64,000 nucleotides of DNA from Trichosporon coremiiforme (lineage: Eukaryota > Basidiomycota > Tremellomycetes > Trichosporonales > Trichosporonaceae), in assembly GCA_039545355.1 (NCBI GenBank), contig BCJJ01000014.1, positions 1,119,914 through 1,183,913 on the forward strand. The letters are read 5' to 3'. Positions 56,578 to 64,000 of the stretch are shown here, piece after piece (within the stretch, counting starts at the first letter, position 1; each line of letters opens with the position of its first letter). The notes below the pieces were generated by a model. The model had not been told where the DNA came from. It did not search any database and saw only the letters and a program-made list of their open reading frames with translations. A program made the position numbers and the translations under genes.

Positions 56578-58958
56578 CTAGGCGTTCATGGCGGCCTCCT
56601 CGTCGGTGGGAGCAGGGGTGGCCTCGGTGCTCATAGCGGGCGTCTCAAGGGGGGTGGGGACGGGCATGCCCTTCTCGGCGGCCTCCTTGGCGGCGGCGGC
56701 GGCCTCGGCCTCCTTCTCCTCGCGGGAGCGCGGCGGCGGGGCAGGCTTGCAAATGTCCTCGCCAAAGACGCGGTTGGAGAGGACGCTCTTCTCGCGCTTG
56801 TCGATGAGGAGGGACATGCTGCTCTTCGCCTTCCAGCACGGCAGGTACAGGGGCAGGTTGAGCTTGCCGCCCGCGCCCTCGCCGGCCTCAAAGTGCACGA
56901 GCATGTTGCCAAACTCGGCCGCCTCGCACGTGTCGCGGAACGCACCCTCGAACTTGGCCACCGGGGGGTACATCTCCTCGAGGAAGGTGCGGAGCTCCTT
57001 GATGGACGCCTTGACGATCTTGTCCTCGGGCACGTAGCGGACAACTCCCAGAATGCCGTCAGACGACACGCGCCACTTGCACTGGATGTCGGAGCGCGAC
57101 TGCGAGTCCTGGCGGATGAACGCCTTGACGCCCGCGCTGATCATGCGCAGCCGCGTGTAGTCATTGTTGAGGATGACGGCCTTGACGAGGTCGTTGACGA
57201 TGTAGATCGTGCGCAACGGGTTGCCGTACTCGTTGCGCACGAGGAGGTTCTCGGACGGGAAGTCGGGCGTCATGCCGAACCACTTCTTGACCGTCTCGAG
57301 CTCGGGGTGCGACGGGTCCACGAATCCGAACGGGTCCTCGCGGAACGCGAGGTCGCGCTTCGCCTTCTTGTCCTGCGGCTCCTGCGGGGCGTCGCTCTTC
57401 AGCTTCTTCGCCTCGCTCTCCTCAGCCGAAGGCGAGAGCTCGCGCTTGGCCGGGACGGCGGGGGTCTCGGTGTTGTCCTCAGACTTCTCCTCGGGCTTGT
57501 CCTCAGCCATAGGCTCAGCAGCCTCGACCTTGGGCTCCTCAAACTTGGACTTGACCTCGCGCTTGACGAGCGACGAGGCGGGGACGACGGTCGGCTCGGA
57601 GGTGCCCTTCTTCTGCAGGACGCAGACGAAGAAACCACCAGTATTCTGGTCGTGGGGGAGGAGACGGAGGGCACGCTCGAGGTGGAGCTCGGCAGCGTTG
57701 GCGGGCGCCCAGCACGAGGCAGGGAGGGGGCTCTTGTTGTCGCGCTCCGAGCCAGACTCGGCGCGGTACGCCTCGTACGCCTCGTGCGACTCGTGCCACT
57801 TGATGTTCTCCTCCTTGTCGCGGGTGGCGACCTTCCACTCGTGGATGCCGGGGCGGCGCTTGAGCTCGGGGAGCTTGTCGGCGACGTCGATGATCTCAAA
57901 GTCGGGGTGGCTGTTGAGCGCGGCAGCAACAACGGCCTCGTTCTCGGACGGGTTGAACGAGCACGTCGAGTACACGAGGCGGCCGCCGGGCTTGAGCATG
58001 TTCATGGCGCGCTCGAGGATGCGGAGCTGGACGGTGTGCAGCGAGTTGCCGTCAAAGGGCGCCCACTTCTTCCAGATCTCGAGGTTCTTGCGCATCGTGC
58101 CGTCACCCGAGCACGGCACGTCGGCGAGGATGCGGTCGTACTTGATGTTGCCGGCGCCAGGGCCGAGGGAGATGTTGGGGAACTGGGTGGCGTCGTTGTT
58201 GACGACGACGAGACCCTTGGAGGGCATGCGGCCCGTCTGGTGCACGAGCATGTGCGTGCGCTTGTAGTCGGCGTCGTTGGCGATCAGCATGCCCGTGCTC
58301 TCGGTGTGGTGCGGGTTGAGCGCCTCGATGATCTGCGCCGTCTTGCTTCCGGGGGCGGCGCACATGTCGAGACAGACGTGGTGCGGCTCGACGTCCATGA
58401 GAAGAGGCGGGATCATGGACACGGCCTCCTGGCGCGACAGGTTGCCGACCTCGGTCTCGCCGACGAGGAAGCGCTGGAACTGCTTGAACGGCTCGCTCTT
58501 GCGCACGACACGCTTGGGGGCGGCAATCTCCCACGCAAGCTGCTCGGGGTACCACGGAATCGGCTTGGGCGGGTCGTACTTGACGCCGTCGAGCTCGACG
58601 TTCTGCATCGTCGGGACGTACAGGTCCTTGATCTGGTTGTTGATAACGTCGGCGTGCGCGCGCGAGCCGGTCACACGGAAGGTGGTGGGGAGCTCGACCT
58701 TGAGCGTGTCCATGAACATGTCCCACTCGCCCTCGGGAACGATCTTCTGGGCCTAGGCGTCAGCTTGACTTCAATAAGATAGCTACCTTGTAGTACTCCT
58801 CGAACTGCTCGTTGACCATCTTGTCCGGGGTAATGTCGTTCCAGCGGGGACCGTTGGTCCTGTTCTGCCTAGGCTCCGCATTCTTGCGGTTCTGTCGTCA
58901 GCTCGACAATATCATGTCAGCTCACCTTCCAAGCGGATGCTCCCTTTCTCCTGCCCAT
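56578..58958 (-). CDS. TRM4: tRNA (cytosine-5) methyltransferase Trm4/NSUN2
   Basis: Nuclear SAM-dependent enzyme that makes m5C in tRNA. Exons 58926..58958, 58787..58891 and 56578..58752, 770 residues. The first exon encodes a basic start (MGRRKGASAWK). RNA m5C methyltransferase motifs: DMCAAPGSKTAQIIE (motif I), the catalytic DVPCSGDGTMRKN with its Cys, and YSTCSFNPSENEAVV with the second Cys that releases the product. A Glu/Lys/Ala-rich acidic stretch separates the catalytic and C-terminal RNA-binding parts; the C-terminus is Ala/Pro/Glu-rich. A very long antisense frame over it is a GC-bias artefact. Confidence 0.94.
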
Positions 58959-59417
58959 GGTTGCTGTTTTTGGTGTTGCTGGACTCGGAGGAGGCGTTTC
59001 TCTGGATATTTGGATCCTGGTCCGGCAACTTTTGAGAGAGTCACGTGAGCCACTCACGTTGTGTCGCCTTTACTCCCGCCCGCTCATCTCCGTGCCTGGG
59101 CGTTATCTCGTTGCCACCGAGTCCGTGCTTGGGCTGGAGGACTGGTCTTATCGGCGGGGATGGTGGACTGCTTTAGAAGTAGGGAGCATGCATAGGAGCA
59201 CGTAGGTGATTATACAGTCATAGGACCTTTTACCGGGAGCTCAGAAGAGACAGAACCAGGGGTTGGACGCGTTGTGTGCCTTGCTGCGGTCGTGGGAAAG
59301 CTCTCGTGTGAGCATGTGGAGGCGGTGTAGGATGTACCCTGGGACAGCGGCATGGTTTCGGGCTGACATCGCAGTCTGTGTTGACATCTGACATCTCACA
59401 ACAACACAGGCGTTGGC
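58959..59417. promoter_or_regulatory. Divergent promoter region, Trm4 / Pfa3-like
   Basis: About 460 bp between divergent starts. No TATA box or other motif that I can identify. Confidence 0.5.
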
Positions 59418-60997
59418 ATGTCCGTCTTTGACCGAATAGACGGCGTCCAACGTCTCGTCCACTTTCTCCCCGTCATCGGTTCGTCATCGTCGCTGGCATA
59501 ACTGACTCCAGGCGTGCTCCTCATCATCCTCTCGACATGGCTCGCCTTCACCTTCGCCGTATCCATTAACGAGGTCCTCCTGCACCGCAAGGACATTCCC
59601 TACTTCATCCTCCAGTGAGCTAAAGGATACGGCATGTGCAGCTGACCTCCAGGGTGGTCGTGTTCCACGTTCTGCTCGGCCTGACGGTCCTGTCGTACAT
59701 CGCCGTGGTCGCCCATCGCCCGCTGGCGCCGGATCTGTCGCTCGCACCGCCCGACGCCCGTCCTTTGCCGGGATACGAGGAGTGGGACGAGGCACATGAG
59801 ACGGCCCCGCCCGAGAATCCGTTGCTCGAGGGTGTTCCCCCGCCCGCCTCGCTGGCGCCGGTCGCGCGGCCGGCGCCGATCCCAGAACCAGATGACGACG
59901 ACATTCCGCTGCGCCTGCTGCGTAGTAGCCCGCGGGAAGACGCCGAGCCCGAAACCGCACCGACGGAGGAAGACGAGACGGACGCCCTGCTCGATGGTGC
60001 CTATGATGGCCCGATCGCCATTATGGCGAAGAGCAACACGGGCGGCCCGCGGTGGTGTCGCAAGTGTGACGCCTGGAAGCCGGACAGGTGCCACCATTGT
60101 CGCTCTTGCCGGCAATGCGTGCTCAAGAGTGAGGTTACAGTCGCGTTCACAGCTAACAACAGTGGACCACCACTGCCCGTGGGTCGCGAACTGCATCGGG
60201 TACCACAACTACAAGTACTTTGTGCTGTTTGTAACCTATGCGGCGCTCCTGTCGCTCTTCGGCTGCAGCCAGTCTGTGCTTGAGGCGTATCGCTTCTTCC
60301 AGGATCCGTCGAGGTACGACGGCGGCGCATACCCAGAGAACGACATGGAGGCACTGCAGCTCACATTCACACCGGTGCTGTTCCTCCTTCTCGCAATCAT
60401 CGGGGGAAGCATGAGCCTAGCGCTCGGCGGTCTGGCGGGATACCACTGGTATCTCTTGATGTAAGCCGACAACCTCTCGCCACAACTGACAACAGGAACA
60501 ACCGGACGACACTCGAGGATATCGACCGGAGTCCGGCAACCGCTTTGCTGGACGCAGACACCCGAGCGACATTGGAAGCCCTCGGCCCGCGCGGCTCGAG
60601 GCAACGCCTCCCCGGCGCCTGGCGGCCAGACCACATCCTGACCCGCCCGGAGAGGACACGGCTGCGCCGCGAAGCGCGCGAGATCAACGTGTACGACCTG
60701 GGGTGGGCGCGCAACGTGCGGCAGGTCATGGTGGGGGACGCGACGCTCCCGGCCGCGAGCTGGGGGGACTGGGCACGCGACGTCGCGCATGCAGCGTGGC
60801 CCCTCACGCCTCCCCGGATGCAGAAGTATGCGCGCGGGCACGTGTTTGCGCACGACCGCGATGCATTGCGCGACCTGAAGGCGCTCACCCGTGAAGTGCG
60901 GCTTGGCCTGGGAGAGGCCGAGGCAGAGGGGAGGGACAGCGACGCGACTGTGAGCGCGGACAGCGACCGGGTGCCGCCGTACCGACGCTACGAGTAG
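59418..60997 (+). CDS. PFA3: DHHC palmitoyltransferase, Pfa3-like
   Basis: Protein S-acyltransferase; yeast Pfa3 palmitoylates Vac8 at the vacuole. Exons 59418..59478, 59512..59614, 59653..60128, 60163..60460 and 60496..60997, 479 residues. Two N-terminal helices (LLIILSTWLAFTFAVS; VVVFHVLLGLTVLSYIAVV), a long acidic Pro-rich cytosolic loop, the Cys-rich domain WCRKCDAWKPDRCHHCRSCRQCV, and DHHCPWVANCIGYHNYKYF split by an intron directly before Met-DHHC. Two more helices follow, then the NRTTLEDI (TTxE) motif. Second DHHC enzyme in this window. Confidence 0.9.
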
Positions 60998-61873
60998 CAT
61001 AGAGATGTATGTATAGAAGTTTGGCGCAGCAGTGCAACGTCAGTGGCGTGGGGTTAGGGGTGCGAGACAAGACATGGTCAGCTAGATCTTATGGTTTTGG
61101 ATGTGCATTGGGAGGGTGCATTGGGAGGGTGCATTGGGAGGGAGTGAAGGGTTGTTGCGGGGAGGGTAACTGAATGAGAAAGAGTGTTTTGGAAGTGATT
61201 GGTCATTGGACGGGGTGCGGGTGCCTTGACATCATTGCATCTTGACCTGGCTCGCTAAGGGACACAGTGATTACCGGCGGGCGGGCAGAAACGGTAGATT
61301 CCCCATCCGCTGGCGCGCTGGCGCGCTGGCGCGCTGGGCAGACGGGCAGACGGGCAGACATGCTGCAAGCGAGCGAGAGAACGAGAAAACGAACGACTCG
61401 CAGAGTCCAGGCTGGGCTGGCCGGGCTGGCGGCGGATGCATGGCGTATGGCTGACTGCGGCACTGCGGCACTGCGGGCGGACGACATGCACTCCCTCCCT
61501 CGCCCGCTGCAAAGACAGTCCGCATGCACCCACCAACACTACTCGCCGTTATCGCGCCCATCGTCATTTTCCCCACCCTCCCACAACCTTCTCTCCTTCG
61601 ACATCTCATCTGCACACACTCCTCGCATCCTCGCATCCTCGCACACCCCGCTCACAACGTTCACAACGCCCTCCACGCCTGCACCACGCACATCCAACGC
61701 CCAACGCCTTCCCCCTGGCCTGAGCACGTCCCCGCACGCCCCCCTCACTCAAGGTGCGTCACCCATCTCTCACTTCATCTTGCGATCCTGTGTTCCCAAG
61801 CCAGTCTGATTTTCTTGCTCTTCATGCTGACATCTCCCTCCTCCGGTACCCTGCTCCACTGCAACCCCGCGCC
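60998..61873. other. Intergenic before the trehalose gene, with short tandem repeats
   Basis: About 880 bp. GGGTGCATTGGGA is repeated three times at 61103..61142; GCGCTGGC x4 and GGGCAGAC x3 follow at 61310..61360. The last 300 bp are C/T-rich and look like promoter plus 5'UTR of the next gene. No gene supported. Confidence 0.5.
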
Positions 61874-64000
61874 ATGATCCTTGAACCACCGCAGCCTTTC
61901 GAGCAGCTCATCGAGCCGTACGAGCCCTTTGAGCCCCACGACCTGCACCGGTGGCCGTCCCGCCGTGTCGTCACCTCCCCCCGTCACTGCAAGCTCAAGC
62001 TCATCGTGACTCCCACCATGGACAAGATGGACGCGATCCACCCGGACCCGACTCCGGCGCCCCCGCCCTCCCTCGCCGACATCCGGGAACAGGTCGCACG
62101 TCTCGAATCGATGCACCGTGCGCGCGGCATGCCCCTGAGCGGACGCATCATCCATGTGTGCCACCACCTCCCCGTCGAGATCATCAAGCTCGGCACCGCC
62201 GAGAGCGCCTCGGACCCTACTCCGAGCCTGCTGTCCCCCATCACCCCCGAGTTCAAGCCCGAGGACACGGCGACGATCAAGAGCCGCGACTCCAAGTGGA
62301 AGATCCACGCCCGGAGGGGCCACACGGCCATGATCTCGGGCATGCGCTCGCTGTCGGATACGCACCGCCAGGTCGTCGTCGGCTGGACGGGCGACATTCT
62401 CTACAAGCCCGCGAACCCCGCCGAGGCAGCCGCGCCAGAGACGCCGACGCCGCACCCGCACCAGGAGAAGATGCTGCTGGCGGACCAGGTCGAGCTGCAC
62501 CCCCTCATTAAGGACGATACGGATGCTCACCTCATGGTTTACAACAATGAGATCACGCCAGACGAGCAGGAGGACATTGAGGGCGAGCTGCGGCGCATCG
62601 TCGAGGTCGAGGACCGCGAGGGCGAGGGCGCGCTCGCATACGTCCCCGTCTTCCTGCCGCCCGACGTTTCCAAGGGCCACTACGAGGGATACTGCAAGAC
62701 GACGCTGTGGCCGCTGTTCCACTACCTGCTGTGGCTCGACTCGACGGCGACGGTACCGTCGCCCGACCCCTCGTGGAGCGCATACGTCAAGGCGAACCAG
62801 CTGTTCGCCTCGCGGGTTGCGCAGGTCTGGCGCCCTGGAGACCTCATCATCGTGCACGACTACCACCTGCTGCTCACGCCCAAGATGATCCGTGAGAAGC
62901 TCGGCCACCAGCTCGGTTCGAACGGTTCCTGGAACACGATCATCAACACGAGCCCGTCCGCCGTGGGGATGCAGCTCGAGAACTCGGCCAACTCGAACTC
63001 TAGCCGGGTCGCCGGGCTGCTCGGCAACGTCAACACATCACTGGGACAGCACCTTCAGGCGGCAACCGACCCGCACGCGGCCGACCCCCTGATCGCGCTG
63101 TTCATGCACACGCCGTGGCCGAGTTCGGAAATCTTCCGCTGCCTCCCGAAACGTCGCGAGGTGTTGGACGGCATGCTTGGGGCAAACCTGGTTTTGTTCC
63201 AGACGTACTCGTACTCGCGCCACTTTGTGTCGTCCTGCATCCGCGTGTGCGGGTACGAGTCGACGTCGAACGGCGTCGAGGTCAACGGGCAGACGGTCGC
63301 CGTGTCGCACTGCCCCATCGGGATCGACGTGCAGCGCGTGTCGCACGACCGCGACAGCCCCGGTGTGCTGCCCAAGAGCGAGTCGCTGCGCTCGCTCTAC
63401 TACGACAAGAAGATTATCGTCGGGCGCGAGAAGCTCGACGCACCCAAGGGCGTTTACAACAAGCTGCAGGCGTTTGAAAAGTTCCTCCAGGTCTACCCCG
63501 AGTGGCGCGGTAAGGTCGTGCTGATTCAGGTGACCACCCCGGCGCTGAGCGAGTCGCCCAAGCTCGAGCGCATGGTCGCCGAGCTCGTGTCCCACATCAA
63601 CGGCACCTACGGCTCGCTTGACTTTACCCCCGTGCACCACTACCACCAGGCGATTGAGCGGGACGAGTACTTTGGTCTTCTGTCTGTGGCCGATCTCGCG
63701 CTGATCACCTCGCTGCGCGACGGGATGAACACGACATCGATGGAGTTTATTCTGTGCCAGGAGAAGACGAACAAGTCGCCCATCGTCCTGTCCGAGTTCA
63801 TGGGCACGAGCGCCGCCTTTGGCGAGGCGCTGATGGTGAACCCGCACGATCTGCTCGGTGTTGCCGAGGCGATCAACCACGGCCTCAGCATGAGCCACGA
63901 GGAGAAGGAGCGGCGGCACGCGTCGCTGTACAAGTCTGTCGTCGGCCACACGTCGCACACGTGGGCCGCAACGATTGTCAAGCTCCTGCTCGAGAATGTC
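61874..64000 (+). CDS. TPS2: Trehalose synthase-complex protein, Tps2/Tsl1 (TPS domain), 3' partial
   Basis: Belongs to the trehalose-6-phosphate pathway; the visible part is the glycosyltransferase-family-20 domain. The frame is open from ATG 61874 to the window end, about 709 codons without an intron. GT20 blocks: VWRPGDLIIVHDYHLLLTPKM, FMHTPWPSSEIFRCLP, LVLFQTYSYSRHF and SLRDGMNTTSMEFILCQ. The last reads NTTSME where true synthases have NLVSYE, and a Ser/Asn-rich insertion sits before the HTPWPSSE block. Both features fit the phosphatase or regulatory subunits (Tps2, Tsl1) rather than Tps1. The deciding C-terminal phosphatase domain lies beyond the window. Gene symbol is tentative. Confidence 0.82.
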   Translation, partial: MILEPPQPFEQLIEPYEPFEPHDLHRWPSRRVVTSPRHCKLKLIVTPTMDKMDAIHPDPTPAPPPSLADIREQVARLESMHRARGMPLSGRIIHVCHHLPVEIIKLGTAESASDPTPSLLSPITPEFKPEDTATIKSRDSKWKIHARRGHTAMISGMRSLSDTHRQVVVGWTGDILYKPANPAEAAAPETPTPHPHQEKMLLADQVELHPLIKDDTDAHLMVYNNEITPDEQEDIEGELRRIVEVEDREGEGALAYVPVFLPPDVSKGHYEGYCKTTLWPLFHYLLWLDSTATVPSPDPSWSAYVKANQLFASRVAQVWRPGDLIIVHDYHLLLTPKMIREKLGHQLGSNGSWNTIINTSPSAVGMQLENSANSNSSRVAGLLGNVNTSLGQHLQAATDPHAADPLIALFMHTPWPSSEIFRCLPKRREVLDGMLGANLVLFQTYSYSRHFVSSCIRVCGYESTSNGVEVNGQTVAVSHCPIGIDVQRVSHDRDSPGVLPKSESLRSLYYDKKIIVGREKLDAPKGVYNKLQAFEKFLQVYPEWRGKVVLIQVTTPALSESPKLERMVAELVSHINGTYGSLDFTPVHHYHQAIERDEYFGLLSVADLALITSLRDGMNTTSMEFILCQEKTNKSPIVLSEFMGTSAAFGEALMVNPHDLLGVAEAINHGLSMSHEEKERRHASLYKSVVGHTSHTWAATIVKLLLENV

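Noticed and set aside
56563..58782. 739-codon plus-strand open frame opposite Trm4
   Set aside because: Its composition (Leu/Gly/Val/Arg/Asp-rich, no motifs) is the mirror image of a C-ending-codon gene; Trm4 on the other strand has complete catalytic motifs.
61775..64000. Long minus-strand frames opposite the trehalose gene
   Set aside because: Antisense shadows; the plus strand carries GT20 motifs and is open throughout.

Overview
The window is nuclear DNA of a filamentous or yeast-like basidiomycete, most probably a Tremellomycete of the Trichosporonales type. This is inferred from GC-rich coding sequence, genes split by many very short introns (commonly 33-60 nt, donors GTGAGT/GTGAGC/GTAAGC, branch motif CTGAC or CTAAC a few bases before AG), and the protein families present. 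There are about 30 genes on both strands, three intron-containing tRNA genes, no rRNA, no CRISPR and no recognisable transposon. I assembled exon coordinates by hand and checked them by reading-frame continuity.

Layout, left to right. 1-3.2 kb: mitochondrial ribosomal protein uS4m (cut by the window edge), a mitochondrial CGFS glutaredoxin, and an HCX5R rhodanese/Cdc25-like phosphatase. 3.4 kb: tRNA-Asp. 5.0-6.4 kb: S-adenosylmethionine synthetase. 7.6-10.3 kb: the most unusual object here, an array of about 50 intron-sized modules (donor, branch motif, acceptor in fixed order) separated by exon-sized remnants of mostly 2-23 nt. Joined, these can be read as one open frame of about 248 codons. 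11-20.7 kb: a DUF3224-like protein, a membrane-anchored M20 carboxypeptidase, a Pfa4-type DHHC palmitoyltransferase, an unknown multipass membrane protein and an aldo-keto reductase. 21.7-28.1 kb: FAD amino-acid oxidase, a coiled-coil protein, a quinone-oxidoreductase-like enzyme and a His-rich Zn2Cys6 transcription factor. 29.7-34.1 kb: an M20 N-carbamoyl/allantoate amidohydrolase divergent from an allantoate-permease-like MFS transporter. 35.4-40.3 kb: two small families of tandem paralogues, one coiled-coil/'LEWE' pair and one triplet of four-helix membrane proteins. 41-45 kb: tRNA-Ala, tRNA-Leu and three lineage-specific or unrecognised genes, one built of four ~50-residue repeats. 46-49.7 kb: a Rab GTPase lacking the catalytic Gln, next to exocyst subunit Exo70. 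50.5-52 kb: S-adenosylhomocysteine hydrolase. 53-56.3 kb: a lysine-rich unknown and a secreted GH24 lysozyme whose start codon is assembled by splicing. 56.6-64 kb: Trm4/NSUN2 tRNA m5C methyltransferase, a second DHHC palmitoyltransferase (Pfa3-like) and the 5' part of a trehalose synthase/phosphatase (Tps2/Tsl1-like) gene running off the window.

Working together: SAM synthetase, SAH hydrolase and Trm4 belong to the methyl cycle but are far apart, so there is no cluster. The amidohydrolase and transporter share a promoter region and probably form a ureide or carbamoyl-amino-acid uptake and breakdown module. Rab, Exo70 and the two palmitoyltransferases belong to membrane traffic. Three ordinary genes contain microexons of 7, 12 and 14 nt, which shows that this species can define tiny exons and makes the 7.6-10.3 kb locus plausible as a real micro-exon gene.
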